Assembly (NCBI RefSeq): GCF_016743815.1 | Contig: NZ_CP061035.1 | Span: 3,407,001 to 3,471,000 of the forward strand | Length of the DNA: 64,000 bases | From: Sphingomonas aliaeris | Lineage (GTDB): Bacteria > Pseudomonadota > Alphaproteobacteria > Sphingomonadales > Sphingomonadaceae | Direction of reading: 5' to 3' | Notes under the pieces: generated by a model | Database searches by the model: none | Seen by the model: the letters and a program-made list of their open reading frames with translations, nothing else | What the model was told of the DNA's origin: nothing | Made by a program: the position numbers and the translations under genes | In this document: piece after piece, positions 18,904-29,510 of the stretch | Position numbering within the stretch: the stretch's first letter is position 1 | How the letters are laid out: each line of letters begins with the position of its first letter

Positions 18904-18979
18904 TGGTGGGCGATGACGGGCTCGAACCGCCGACATTCTCGGTGTAAACGAGACGCTCTACCAACTGAGCTAATCGCCC
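18904..18979 (-). tRNA. tRNA-Val (anticodon TAC)
   Basis: On the minus strand the gene starts GGGCGATTAGCTCAGTTGGT. It has the anticodon stem-loop TCTCG-TTTACAC-CGAGA with anticodon TAC, and a T-arm containing GGTTCGAGCCC. The acceptor stem GGGCGAT pairs fully with ATCGCCC, the discriminator is A, and CCA is encoded (18904-18906). Confidence 0.97.
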
Positions 18980-19054
18980 CCTGCGGCGCGATTCCCGGGG
19001 AATGCACCGCGTGGTTCGGCGCGCATGCCAAAAGCTGCGCCCGGTTGCAACCTT

Positions 19055-19996
19055 TCACGCGATCGGAAGGCCTGCGCGGCGGGCGGCGGAGCAATAGCCG
19101 CGCATGCCGGAACGGGCTTTTTCCGACAATTCCATGTAAGCGCGGCGGCGATCGAACGGATCGGGGACGCGAACGAACAGCTCGGCATCGGTCATCTTCC
19201 CGATCCAGCGAAGTGCGGTCGTGGGGGCGACGGCAGCGGCGATGCACAGCGACGAAACCGACACCTGAGCCCGCTCCAGTTCGGCAGCGTAGAGGTCGAG
19301 CAGCATGTCCCAGCCGGGATCCTCCAGCAGTCGCGGTTCGAAGAATTGCTGGCGCAGGCGGCGCGCGCGGATCGACTGTCGCAGATCGTGGGCGGTGACC
19401 GCCGCCCCGTTTGCGGCAGCGCCATCCGCCGGTGACATGCCGTAGCCCAATGCGCGATCGCCGACCTTCGTGCCGGGACGATCGGCCGGGGTAACATCGC
19501 TGCGTGTCAGCCGGGCGAGCGTCTCCGCGATCCGCGCGACCTCCTCGTTCAGGCGTCGCAAGCGGGAGGCTTCGGCGTCGCCCGCTTCGTTGACATGGCT
19601 GTCCAGCCGCATCGCCCCGGCGATCGTCAGCGCCGCGACCTGCTCCGCCATCGACGGGGCGACCAGCAGCTGGACGTGGCGACCGAAGACGGCGGCCGAA
19701 ACGATATCGATCTGGTCGAGGTCGATGGCGGCGACGATCCGCGCGCCGTTATCCTGCGCGACATGGTCGATCATCGGCAACATGGCGTCGAGCGTCGTAT
19801 CCGGAACGGTGCGGGTATCGATCGCAAGCAGGTCGATCGCGCCATGATCCCGCAAGCGATCCGCCGCGGCCCAGCCGTAGCGGTTGACGACACGGCATCC
19901 GGCGAGTTCGACCGCGTCGGCCGCCAGCCGTTCGGCCGTCAGACCATCGGCGATGACGATCGCGCCCGAACGCATGTCGTACCTGGTGTCGTGCAT
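19055..19996 (-). CDS. MarR-like winged-helix protein with an N-terminal receiver-like region
   Basis: This protein of about 313 residues has a C-terminal MarR-type winged helix. That region includes SSLCIAAAVAPTTALRWIGK, a recognition helix, and PDPFDRRRAYMELSEKAR, the DxRxx wing near residue 290. The N-terminal 110 residues (GAIVIADGLTAERLAADAVE, then AIDLLAIDTRTVPDTTLDAM) look like a degenerate receiver domain. A linker of about 80 residues follows. Initiation could be at 20020, 19996 or 19978. The target genes are unknown. Confidence 0.75.
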   Translation of the reverse strand: MHDTRYDMRSGAIVIADGLTAERLAADAVELAGCRVVNRYGWAAADRLRDHGAIDLLAIDTRTVPDTTLDAMLPMIDHVAQDNGARIVAAIDLDQIDIVSAAVFGRHVQLLVAPSMAEQVAALTIAGAMRLDSHVNEAGDAEASRLRRLNEEVARIAETLARLTRSDVTPADRPGTKVGDRALGYGMSPADGAAANGAAVTAHDLRQSIRARRLRQQFFEPRLLEDPGWDMLLDLYAAELERAQVSVSSLCIAAAVAPTTALRWIGKMTDAELFVRVPDPFDRRRAYMELSEKARSGMRGYCSAARRAGLPIA

Positions 19997-20223
19997 CTTC
20001 CCGTTCGCCGCCCGTTGCAAGTTCCGGCCAATCCCGCCTGTAGTGACCGAGTACGCAATTTACGGATTACAACGGCCCGAGATCGTGTCCGTTATGGCCG
20101 GACCGGACCAACGATAAGCTAAGTCACTGGGTTGACGAGGACGAAAGCGCCATTCCGGATCGATATCGCCGCCGATACGGCAGATCCGGACGGTTTGGGC
20201 CGGGTGACGGTGGCCCGGCCGCG

Positions 20224-21705
20224 CTATTCGAGGTTCTTCACGATCTCCTCGACCATCTTCTTCGCGTCGGCGAGAAGCATCATCGTATTGTCCATATAGA
20301 ACACGTCGTTATCGACGCCGGCATAGCCCACGCCGCCCATGCTGCGCTTGATGAACAGCACCGTCTTGGCCTTCTCCACGTCGAGCACGGGCATGCCGTA
20401 GATGGGAGAAGTCTTGTCGGTCTTTGCCGCCGGATTGGTTACGTCGTTCGCACCGATGACGAACGCGACGTCGGTCTGCGCGAACTCGCCGTTGATATCC
20501 TCCAGCTCGAACACATCGTCATACGGCACGTTCGCCTCGGCGAGCAGCACGTTCATGTGTCCGGGCATGCGCCCCGCGACGGGGTGGATCGCATATTTCA
20601 CGCGGACGCCGTGCGCCTTCAGCTTGTCGCCCATTTCACGCAGCGCATGCTGTGCCTGCGCCACCGCCATGCCGTAGCCGGGGACGATGATGATCTGTTC
20701 GGCCTGCTGCATCAGGAACGCCGCATCCTCGGCCGAACCACGCTTCCACGGGCGCTGTTCCTTGGCATCGCCGCCCGAAACGGCTGCTTCCGCGCCGAAA
20801 CCGCCCGCGATCACGCTGATGAAGCTACGGTTCATCGCCTTGCACATGATGTAGCTGAGGATCGCGCCCGACGAACCGACCAGCGCGCCGGTGATGATCA
20901 TCGCGCTGTTGTGAAGCGTAAAGCCCATCGCCGCCGCCGCCCAGCCGGAATAGCTGTTGAGCATGCTGACCACGACCGGCATGTCCGCCCCGCCGATCGG
21001 GATGATCAGCAGGAAGCCGATCGCGAAGCTGAGCGCGGTAATCGTCCAGAACACCCACGGGCTCTGATCCTGGGTGAAATAGCCGACCAGCCCGATGATC
21101 CCGGCCAGCACCGCCAGATTGAGGACATGGCGGCCGGGCAGCATGATCGGCTTGCCGCCCATATTGCCGTTGAGTTTCAGGAAGGCGATGACAGATCCGG
21201 AGAAGGTGATCGCACCGATCGCGATGCCGAGACCCATTTCGATCCGGCTGACCGTCAGGATCTGGCCGAATTCGTCGACGATGCCGAACGCCTGCGGATT
21301 GAGGAAGGCGGCGGCGGCTACGAGGACGGCGGCAAGACCCACGAGCGAGTGGAAGGCGGCGACGAGCTGCGGCATGTCGGTCATCGCGATGCGTTTCGCG
21401 GTGAGCAGGCCGATGACGCCGCCGAGCGCGATCGCGGCGAGGATTTCGAGCATCGTGACGTAATCGACGCGGGCGATGATCGCCGAATAATCGAACGCCG
21501 GAGTCGACCCGACGACGAGCAGGTCGATCATCGGAATATGCGTCAGCAGCGTCGTGACGACCGCGATCGTCATGCCGATCATGCCGTAGCGGTTGCCGCG
21601 CTGCGACGTGGCTGGCGACGACAGGCCACGTAGCGCGAGGATGAAGCACACGCCCGCGATGAGATACGCCAGCGACGCCCAAGGATTTACTGCAACGTGT
21701 TCCAT
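20224..21705 (-). CDS. pntB: NAD(P) transhydrogenase subunit beta
   Basis: PntB is the inner-membrane proton-translocating and NADP(H)-binding subunit, coupling hydride transfer from NADH to NADP+ with proton inflow. The 493-residue protein has an N-terminal block of about eight or nine helices. The cytoplasmic NADP-binding domain III contains IIIVPGYGMAVAQAQHALRE (about residues 330-349), HPVAGRMPGHMNVLLAEANV and VIGANDVTNPAA. It is the last gene of a pnt operon on the minus strand, 43 bases after pntA2. Confidence 0.97.
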   Translation of the reverse strand: MEHVAVNPWASLAYLIAGVCFILALRGLSSPATSQRGNRYGMIGMTIAVVTTLLTHIPMIDLLVVGSTPAFDYSAIIARVDYVTMLEILAAIALGGVIGLLTAKRIAMTDMPQLVAAFHSLVGLAAVLVAAAAFLNPQAFGIVDEFGQILTVSRIEMGLGIAIGAITFSGSVIAFLKLNGNMGGKPIMLPGRHVLNLAVLAGIIGLVGYFTQDQSPWVFWTITALSFAIGFLLIIPIGGADMPVVVSMLNSYSGWAAAAMGFTLHNSAMIITGALVGSSGAILSYIMCKAMNRSFISVIAGGFGAEAAVSGGDAKEQRPWKRGSAEDAAFLMQQAEQIIIVPGYGMAVAQAQHALREMGDKLKAHGVRVKYAIHPVAGRMPGHMNVLLAEANVPYDDVFELEDINGEFAQTDVAFVIGANDVTNPAAKTDKTSPIYGMPVLDVEKAKTVLFIKRSMGGVGYAGVDNDVFYMDNTMMLLADAKKMVEEIVKNLE

Positions 21706-21748
21706 CCTGCCCCCTTAACCGTCAGCCCGGCGAACCGGGATGCGGACC

Positions 21749-22057
21749 TTACTGTTTCGCCGCAGCCGCGGGCTTTTTCTTGTACATTGCCAGCATCCGC
21801 GCGGTGACCGCGAAGCCGCCGAAGATGTTGACGCTGGCCAGCACGACCGCGAGCAGGCCGAGCCATTTCGATGTCGCGCCCGTACCGCCGATCCCCGCCG
21901 CCGCGCTCGCGATCAGCGCGCCGACGATGATGACGCTGGAAATAGCGTTCGTCACCGCCATCAGGGGCGTGTGCAATGCCGGTGTCACCGACCAGACGAC
22001 GTAATAGCCGACGAAGCAGGCCATGACGAAGATCGACAGGATGCTGATAAAGTCCAT
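21749..22057 (-). CDS. pntA2: NAD(P) transhydrogenase subunit alpha part 2
   Basis: This 102-residue membrane part of the split alpha subunit has three to four hydrophobic helices (SILSIFVMACFVGYYVVWSV, then AVTNAISSVIIVGALIAS). These complete the proton channel with PntB. The split PntA1/PntA2 form is usual in alphaproteobacteria. It lies 141 bases downstream of a PH-domain gene that separates it from pntA1. Confidence 0.95.
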   Translation of the reverse strand: MDFISILSIFVMACFVGYYVVWSVTPALHTPLMAVTNAISSVIIVGALIASAAAGIGGTGATSKWLGLLAVVLASVNIFGGFAVTARMLAMYKKKPAAAAKQ

Positions 22058-22198
22058 TCAGTCTCTCCGGAGGCGAAGTTCACACAAGGTCACACGGTAT
22101 TGGCCCCGGTGCGACGCTGACGCCACCCCCCGAAGCCCCGTCAGGCCCGATGTCGCAAAAAACGCGTATGTAGGACAGGAAAGGCGCCATCGATCCGG

Positions 22199-22558
22199 CT
22201 ACCGGTCCAGCTTCTGGGCGAGAAAGCCCTGAAGGCTGTGGATGTCGGTATTGCGGCCGACGCGGAACTCGATCGGATCGTGACCCGACAGATAGATGCT
22301 GAGTTCCGCATCCAGATCGAACGTGCCCGCGCTCTGGATCGAGAATGCGGTGATCGAGCGATACGGCACGGTCATATATTCGCGCTTGCTGCCGGTCAGC
22401 CCCTGCACGTTGATGTACAGCACGCGCCAGTTGGTGAACGCGATATAATCGCGCACCGTCTTGTAGCAGTAGAACACCGTCTCGCCATCGGTCAGCGCCT
22501 CGCGATGCTTCTCGATCAGTTCGCGCGGATCGGCTGCCGTGGCGTGGAGCAGGCCCAT
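22199..22558 (-). CDS. PH domain-containing protein embedded in the pnt operon
   Basis: This 119-residue cytoplasmic protein resembles the bacterial pleckstrin-homology (YvbH/short PH) family. Recognisable elements are DGETVFYCYKTVRDYIAFTN, WRVLYINVQGLTGSKREYMT and VPYRSITAFSIQSAG (about residues 24-80). It starts two bases after the pntA1 stop, so it is almost certainly co-transcribed with the transhydrogenase. The family function is unknown. The position suggests a role in assembly or regulation of the enzyme, but that is inference only. Confidence 0.85.
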   Translation of the reverse strand: MGLLHATAADPRELIEKHREALTDGETVFYCYKTVRDYIAFTNWRVLYINVQGLTGSKREYMTVPYRSITAFSIQSAGTFDLDAELSIYLSGHDPIEFRVGRNTDIHSLQGFLAQKLDR

Positions 22559-22560
22559 GC

Positions 22561-23682
22561 CTATCCGAGCAACCGCGCGTTTACGATCTTGCCGTCTTTG
22601 GTGAGGCGGATCGCGTCGCCGATCTCTTCGTCGAGCACGGGCTTGCCCGCCTCCTTATCCCAGAAGGCGCTGAGGAAGTTGAACAGGTTGCGGCTGAACA
22701 GGGCCGACGCATCCGCCGCCAAGCGGCCCGCGACGTTGCGGTGGCCGACGATCTTGACGCCGTTGACGGTGACGACTTCGCCCGCGACCGCGCCTTCGAC
22801 GTTTCCGCCCGCCTCGACCGCGAGATCGACAATGACGCTGCCGGGGCGCATGCTGGCGACCTGCGCCGCGGAGATCAAACGGGGCGCGGGGCGGCCGGGG
22901 ATCAACGCCGTCGTAATGACGATATCCTGCTTGGCGATGTGGCCGGACACGAGTTCGGCCTGCGCTGCCTGATATTCGGGCGACATTTCACCAGCGTAGC
23001 CGCCAGCGCCTTCGCCCTCGATGCCCTTGACGTTCTCCACGAAGATCGGCTTCGCGCCGAGCGACATGATCTGTTCCTTGGTCGCCGACCGCACGTCGGT
23101 GGCGGACACCTGCGCCCCCAGCCGTCGCGCGGTGGCGATCGCCTGGAGACCCGCCACGCCGACGCCCATGACGAAGACGCGCGCGGCGGACACGGTGCCC
23201 GCCGCCGTCATCATCATCGGGAAGGCGCGGCCATATTCCGCCGCGGCATCCAGCACCGCCTTGTAGCCGGCAAGGTTCGATTGCGACGACAGGATGTCCA
23301 TCGACTGCGCGCGCGTGATGCGCGGCATGAATTCCATCGCCAGCGCCTCGACCCCGGCATCTGCATAGCCCTGGATCCGTGCGGGATCGGCGAAGGGGTT
23401 CAGGCTGGCCGCAAGCCACGCGCCGGGCGCGGCGCCGCCGATCGATGCCGGATCGGGCGACGAGACGGCGAGGATGATATCCGCGCCGGTCAGCGTCTCG
23501 GCCCGGCTGCCGAGCGTCGCCCCCGCGGCGGCATAATCCGCATCTGCAAAGGAAGCGGCCTCGCCTGCCCCCGCCTCGACCGCCAGCGTGGCGCCCAGGG
23601 CGATGAACTTCTTCACCGTTTCAGGGGTCGCGGCGACGCGGTTTTCACCGGTCGCCTGTTCTTTCAGGACCGCGATCTTCAC
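22561..23682 (-). CDS. pntA1: NAD(P) transhydrogenase subunit alpha part 1
   Basis: This 373-residue NAD(H)-binding domain I of the proton-translocating transhydrogenase is related to alanine dehydrogenase. It begins MKIAVLKEQATGENRVAATP. The nucleotide fold carries VFVMGVGVAGLQAIATARRL (about residues 168-187), followed by DVRSATKEQIMSLGAK. TALIPGRPAPRLISAAQVAS and PGSVIVDLAVEAGGNVEG follow. A CoxIV gene lies nine bases upstream and the PH gene two bases downstream. Confidence 0.96.
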   Translation of the reverse strand: MKIAVLKEQATGENRVAATPETVKKFIALGATLAVEAGAGEAASFADADYAAAGATLGSRAETLTGADIILAVSSPDPASIGGAAPGAWLAASLNPFADPARIQGYADAGVEALAMEFMPRITRAQSMDILSSQSNLAGYKAVLDAAAEYGRAFPMMMTAAGTVSAARVFVMGVGVAGLQAIATARRLGAQVSATDVRSATKEQIMSLGAKPIFVENVKGIEGEGAGGYAGEMSPEYQAAQAELVSGHIAKQDIVITTALIPGRPAPRLISAAQVASMRPGSVIVDLAVEAGGNVEGAVAGEVVTVNGVKIVGHRNVAGRLAADASALFSRNLFNFLSAFWDKEAGKPVLDEEIGDAIRLTKDGKIVNARLLG

Positions 23683-23691
23683 CCGCGGCGC

Positions 23692-23817
23692 TTAGCGCGC
23701 GATCAGCCAGATCACCGCAGCGGCGATCACGGCACAGGCAACGGCACCCCATTTCAGCATACCGATGACCTGAAAATAGGTCTGTTCGTGCGCCTTCAGA
23801 TCACCTTTGCCAGCCAT
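23692..23817 (-). CDS. aa3-type cytochrome c oxidase subunit IV
   Basis: This is a 41-residue single-helix protein beginning MAGKGDLKAHEQTYFQVIGM with a C-terminal membrane helix (about residues 23-39). The pattern matches the bacterial aa3 CoxIV family, a small accessory subunit of cytochrome c oxidase. It is too short for usual ORF cut-offs. It lies nine bases upstream of pntA1, so it probably leads the transhydrogenase operon, even though its partner enzyme is encoded elsewhere. Confidence 0.9.
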   Translation of the reverse strand: MAGKGDLKAHEQTYFQVIGMLKWGAVACAVIAAAVIWLIAR

Positions 23818-23974
23818 TGCCTCTATCCCCAGAAAGCTTTTGTAGTGTCTCGCTTAGCCCGCAGGACCGCTCCCCTCAACCCCCTGTCCCCCATGTCCCT
23901 GATTGGGGCGGCTTAAGCTGGTCTTTACTCGCCGTGTGTAGGGGGGGTTGCTGCAACGGGGAACGGGACCAATA

Positions 23975-25399
23975 ATGACGCGCAACGGACAGCGCCTGTT
24001 GATGCTGATCGACGACGAACCGGCCCAGCGCCGGCTGGTCGCGGCGATCGCCGCGCGCCGGGGCTGGCGCGCCGTGTTCGCCAATGACGGTGAAATGGCG
24101 ATCGCGATCCTCGGTACTCAGGACGGCATGCAGCTGGATGCGATCCTGCTGGATCACTGGGCGCCCGAGGCGGATGCCGCCGCACTGATCGCCGATATCC
24201 GCGAACGGCGCCCCGCTTTGCCGCTGCTGATGCTGACCGCCAACGGATCGGTCGCGCAGGCGGTCGGCGCGATGCGCGCGGGTGCGACCGATTTCCTGGT
24301 CAAGCCGCTGGCCCCCGAACGCCTGTTGAGCGCGCTCGACGCAGCGGTGGCAGGCAAGAGCGCTGGCGAGTTGCGTCCTTTATCGGAGAAGATCCCCGCC
24401 TTGCTGGCGTTCGACGAGATCGTCGGATCGGCACCCGATTTCCGCGCGGCGCTGGCGATCGCGGCCAAGGCCGCCCGCGCGCGCGTCGCCGTGTTGCTGG
24501 AGGGCGAAAGCGGCGTCGGCAAGGAAGTCGTCGCGGAGGCGGTGCATGCCGCCAGCCCGCGCGCGAAGAAGCCGATGGTCACGGTCAATTGCGGTGCGCT
24601 GCCGCCCAACCTGATCGAATCCGAATTGTTTGGGCATGAAAAGGGCGCGTTTACCGGGGCGTTCGAACGCAAGATCGGGCGATTCCAGGAAGCGGACGGC
24701 GGCACGATCTTCCTCGACGAAGTGGGCGAAATGCCGCTCGAGGCGCAGGTCAAGCTGCTGCGCGTGCTGCAGAATGGCGATATCCAGCCGATCGGCGCGC
24801 GGCATGCCCGCGAAGTCGACGTGCGGGTCATCGCCGCGACGAACAAACGGCTGATCGAGGAAGTCGAGGCGGGCCGGTTTCGCGAGGATCTGTATTACCG
24901 GCTGAACGTGGTGCAGGTTACGATCCCGCCGCTGCGCGACCGGATCGCCGATATCCCTGCGCTCACCCGCCACCTGCTCGCGCGGGTCGCGCAGCAACCG
25001 GGGCTGCGGCCGCTGGGGATCACCGACGACGCGCTGGACCTGCTCGGCAGCTATGACTGGCCGGGCAATGTCCGCCAGTTGCAGAACGCGTTGTTCCGGG
25101 CCGCCGTGCTGTGCGACGGCGATGCGCTGACCCGGGCGGATTTCCCGCAGATCGCGGCACTGGGCGCCGCCCGCCACGTCACGCCCGTTCCGTCGCCGAT
25201 GGCGACCTCGGGCGGGGTGACCTTATTCCATGCGGACGGCAATCTGCGCGCACTGGAAGAGATCGAGGCGGACGTCATCCGCCTCGCGATCGGCCATTAT
25301 CGCGGGCGCATGACCGAAGTGGCCCGCCGGCTGGGGATCGGCCGCTCGACCCTGTACCGCAAGCTCGGCGAACTCGGGATCGACAACGCCGCCGCCTGA
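23975..25399 (+). CDS. sigma-54-dependent response regulator, NtrC family
   Basis: This 474-residue activator has an N-terminal receiver (residues about 8-120; phosphoacceptor Asp in ILLDHWAPEADA). The AAA+ domain has Walker A GESGVGKE (about 177-184), the sigma-54-contacting loop EKGAFTGAFERKIG and FLDEVGEMPLEAQ. A Fis-type helix-turn-helix (MTEVARRLGIGRSTLYRKLG) closes the protein. It would activate RpoN promoters with an unidentified histidine kinase partner. No kinase gene is adjacent. A G7 run lies about 40 bases upstream in the leader. Confidence 0.93.
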   Translation: MTRNGQRLLMLIDDEPAQRRLVAAIAARRGWRAVFANDGEMAIAILGTQDGMQLDAILLDHWAPEADAAALIADIRERRPALPLLMLTANGSVAQAVGAMRAGATDFLVKPLAPERLLSALDAAVAGKSAGELRPLSEKIPALLAFDEIVGSAPDFRAALAIAAKAARARVAVLLEGESGVGKEVVAEAVHAASPRAKKPMVTVNCGALPPNLIESELFGHEKGAFTGAFERKIGRFQEADGGTIFLDEVGEMPLEAQVKLLRVLQNGDIQPIGARHAREVDVRVIAATNKRLIEEVEAGRFREDLYYRLNVVQVTIPPLRDRIADIPALTRHLLARVAQQPGLRPLGITDDALDLLGSYDWPGNVRQLQNALFRAAVLCDGDALTRADFPQIAALGAARHVTPVPSPMATSGGVTLFHADGNLRALEEIEADVIRLAIGHYRGRMTEVARRLGIGRSTLYRKLGELGIDNAAA

Positions 25400-25406
25400 G
25401 CCGTGG

Positions 25407-26291
25407 CTACCACAACACGCCGCTGACCGGCACGACCGGCTGCGGCGCGGGATCGCCCAGCGCCTCCAGCAAATCGATTTCGATCGTGCGCGTCATCGCC
25501 GTCAGCGGAACGTCGTGCAGCTTGCCCGCGAACGGATCGACCAGATCGTCGCCGATCTGCAGCACCGCCAGGAACATCAGCCCCGCGACGGTGGATCCGA
25601 TCGGCGTTGCGATGCCGAGGGTTTCGACGAGGCCGATGGGGAGGAGGAGGCAGAACAAACGTGTGAAGAAGGTGGGGAAGAAGCGGTACTGATTGGGCAG
25701 CGGCGTATTCTTCAGCCGCTCCATTCCGCCCTGCGCATTGGCGATGTCGACCAGGATATCCTCCATCGCCGCCTGCTGCATCGTGTCGATCCAGCCCTGC
25801 GCGCGGGCATGATCGATCCGCCGCCCGGTGCCGTCGAGGATACCGTTCGCCTTGTTCGTCCGCGCGGCGGCGGGGGCGGCCTCGTCGGGCGAGAGGAAAC
25901 GGTTGAGTTCGAACGACGTATCCTGCCGCCGCAACTGGCAGCGCAAGACGTGGACATAGGTGATCTGCCGCAGGAGGATCGCGCGCTGGAGATCGCGTGC
26001 CTCCTCGTCCGGCAGATAGCTGCGCGCGGTGCGGGCGAGGTTGCGCGAGGCGTTGATCATCGCGCCCCACAGCACGCGGCCTTCCCACCAGCGCTGATAG
26101 GCGGACGTGTCGCGAAAGCCGAGGAACAGCGCCAGCGCCGAACCGAACAGCGTCAGCGGCAAGGACGGCGCGGTCAGTGGATAATAGAAATAGGCGACCG
26201 TCACCGCCACGTCCCAGATGAACAGAGCGGTCAACGGCCGCCAGACGTTCGCAACGATATGCCGCACGCGCGGCACTGCATCCACGATCAT
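25407..26291 (-). CDS. bestrophin family membrane protein
   Basis: This 294-residue inner-membrane protein of the bestrophin/YneE family (RFP-TM) forms pentameric anion or cation channels in characterised homologues. The N-terminal helices include LFIWDVAVTVAYFYYPL. The signature GFRDTSAYQRWWEGRVLWGA (about residues 58-77) is conserved. IGLVETLGIATPIGSTVAGL and LQIGDDLVDPFAGKLHDVPL match the C-terminal core. It is convergent with the response regulator gene, with seven bases between the stops. Confidence 0.9.
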   Translation of the reverse strand: MIVDAVPRVRHIVANVWRPLTALFIWDVAVTVAYFYYPLTAPSLPLTLFGSALALFLGFRDTSAYQRWWEGRVLWGAMINASRNLARTARSYLPDEEARDLQRAILLRQITYVHVLRCQLRRQDTSFELNRFLSPDEAAPAAARTNKANGILDGTGRRIDHARAQGWIDTMQQAAMEDILVDIANAQGGMERLKNTPLPNQYRFFPTFFTRLFCLLLPIGLVETLGIATPIGSTVAGLMFLAVLQIGDDLVDPFAGKLHDVPLTAMTRTIEIDLLEALGDPAPQPVVPVSGVLW

Positions 26292-26346
26292 GTATTTCCC
26301 CCTATTGGCGCCGCAGGAACGCAGAAAACGCCCAAGGGATGCATCT

Positions 26347-27412
26347 TCAGCCGACCAGTGCCTGGTCCTTCAACCCCCGCCAGACGCGGATCGCCTGCGC
26401 CGTTTCGGCCACGTCGTGGACGCGGAGCAGCTGGACGCCCGCCTCGACTCCTTTCAGCGCCAGCGCGACCGATCCGCCAAGCCGTTGATCCGCCGGGGCT
26501 TCGTTCGACAGCGCGCCGATCATCCGCTTCCGGCTGGCGCCGAGCATGATCGGGCAGCCGAGCCCGTGGAAGAGTGCGAGGCCGTTCAGCAGCGCGAGAT
26601 TATCCGATAAACTTTTTCCGAAACCGATGCCCGGATCGACCAGAATCCGCGATCGATCGACCCCGGCGGCGACCGCTGCGGCGACGCGCGCCTCCAGCCA
26701 GTCGAACACGTTGGTCAGCACGTGGCGGTAATTGCCGTCGCCATGCGGGCCCTTTGCGGGATCGGGCGAATGCATCAGGATCACCGGGCATCCGGCCTGC
26801 GCGACGATGCCGAGCGCGCGATCGTCCCACATCAAGGCGGACACGTCGTTGACGATGTGCGCGCCCGCCGCGAGCGCCGCCTCCATCACCGCGGCCTTGC
26901 GCGTATCGACGGAGATGAGCGAACCGCTGCCCGCGAGCCGTTCGATGACGGGCACGACCCGCTTGATTTCGTCACCTTCCCAGACGAGCTGCGCCTTGGG
27001 CCGGGTCGATTCGCCGCCGACGTCGATCAGGGCGGCCCCGGCGACGGTCATGTCGAACCCGGCGGCGGCGGCAAGCGCGGGATCGTCGCCCCGCGCACCG
27101 CCGTCCGAAAAGCTGTCCGGCGTGACGTTCAGTATTCCGGCGATGGCCGGCTGGTCGAAGCGCAAGGTCCGGTCGCCGAGCGTGAGCGGTGCGCGCGGGG
27201 GACGTGATCGCGCGGTGCAGGCGGGTCGCGCGGTCGTTGCCCCCCAGCATGCGATCGAAGTCCGCGATCGGCACGGTGCGGCGCGTGCCGTCCGCGATCA
27301 CCTCATAAGCGGCGAACCACTGCATCCCGCCGGCAAGCCGCGCGACCGAGCCGTCGGGCAGGCCGATCGGTGTGTCCACGAACTGGATCGGGCGGAGGTG
27401 GAATTTGGTCAT
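26347..27412 (-). pseudogene. folP: dihydropteroate synthase, broken by a frameshift
   Basis: FolP condenses p-aminobenzoate with dihydropterin pyrophosphate in folate synthesis and is the sulfonamide target. The core barrel reads intact from 27165, with AIAGILNVTPDSFSDGGA, DVGGESTRP, DPGIGFGKSLSDNLALLNGL and LGASRKRMIG. A sphingomonad-type N-terminal extension (MTKFHLRPIQFVDTPIGLPD) begins at 27412 in another frame. The two join if one G is removed from the G5 run at 27197-27201, giving ITSPRAPLTLGDRTLRFDQ and a protein of about 354 residues. A shorter functional product starting at 27165 is possible, but the extension looks genuine. Confidence 0.88.
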
Positions 27413-27423
27413 TGGCCCATTAT

Positions 27424-27495
27424 CCGTTCGTTTCGAGCGAAGTCGAGAAACCGGCCCCGATTACCTGTTTCTCGACTACGCTCGAAACGAACGGA
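27424..27495. repeat. palindromic repeat, family E
   Basis: CCGTTCGTTTCGAGCGAAGT followed by CGAGAAACCGG (about 27424-27454) opposes GTTTCTCGACTACGCTCGAA followed by ACGAACGG (about 27467-27494). It is a second copy of the element at 10323-10398. It lies between the folP start and the 3' end of ccrM, both on the minus strand. Confidence 0.85.
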
Positions 27496-27544
27496 GGGCT
27501 GGAACGAAGGGCCACACGACCGTGAGCCGGGTGGCCCGTAATCG

Positions 27545-28889
<1,345 letters not shown>

Positions 28890-29510
28890 TCAGAAATCGA
28901 AACCCGCCTGCGCGACGGGGGCGAAGCTGCGCCGGTGAATCGGCGACGGGCCATGTTCGCGCAGCGCCGCGAGGTGCGTGCGCGATCCGTAACCCTTGTT
29001 GGTGTGCCAGCCATAATGCGGAAAAGCCTCCGCATGAGTGAGCATGATCGTGTCGCGCGTATGCTTGGCGACGATCGAGGCGGCGGCGATCGACAGGCTG
29101 ATCGCGTCGCCGGAGACGATCGCGGTGGCGGCATGGCTCCAGCGCGGCAGGCGGTTGCCGTCGACCAGCACGTGGCCGGGCGCGCAGCCGTCGCGAATCA
29201 GCGCCTCGACCGCCAGCGTCATCGCCTTCATCGTCGCCCAATAGATATTGAGGCTGTCGATCTCGTCCGCCTCGACGATCCCGACGCCGATCTGCGCGCA
29301 GCCCCGCAGCCGATCGTGCAGCCGGGTGCGTTCGACATGGGACAGCTTCTTCGAATCGTCGATCCCGCGCGGCACACCCTTGGCCGGCAGGATGACGGCG
29401 GCGGCGACGACGGGTCCGGCCAGCGGACCGCGCCCCGCCTCGTCCACGCCCGCAACGGGGGCGAGGCAGAGTTTTTCATGGCGCAAACTGGGGCGGAACG
29501 GGCGGGTCAC
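28890..29510 (-). CDS. rnhB: ribonuclease HII
   Basis: RNase HII removes ribonucleotides and RNA primers from RNA-DNA hybrids. The 206-residue protein has the catalytic AGVDEAGRGPLAGPVVAAAV (about residues 19-38, including the D-E pair). DSKKLSHVERTRLHDRL and VDGNRLPRWS (a further acidic residue) follow in family order. A GTG start at 29510 overlaps the thiD stop (GTGA). The gene order DUF1272-thiD-rnhB-ccrM on the minus strand looks like one transcription unit, although ccrM has its own upstream region. Confidence 0.95.
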   Translation of the reverse strand: MTRPFRPSLRHEKLCLAPVAGVDEAGRGPLAGPVVAAAVILPAKGVPRGIDDSKKLSHVERTRLHDRLRGCAQIGVGIVEADEIDSLNIYWATMKAMTLAVEALIRDGCAPGHVLVDGNRLPRWSHAATAIVSGDAISLSIAAASIVAKHTRDTIMLTHAEAFPHYGWHTNKGYGSRTHLAALREHGPSPIHRRSFAPVAQAGFDF

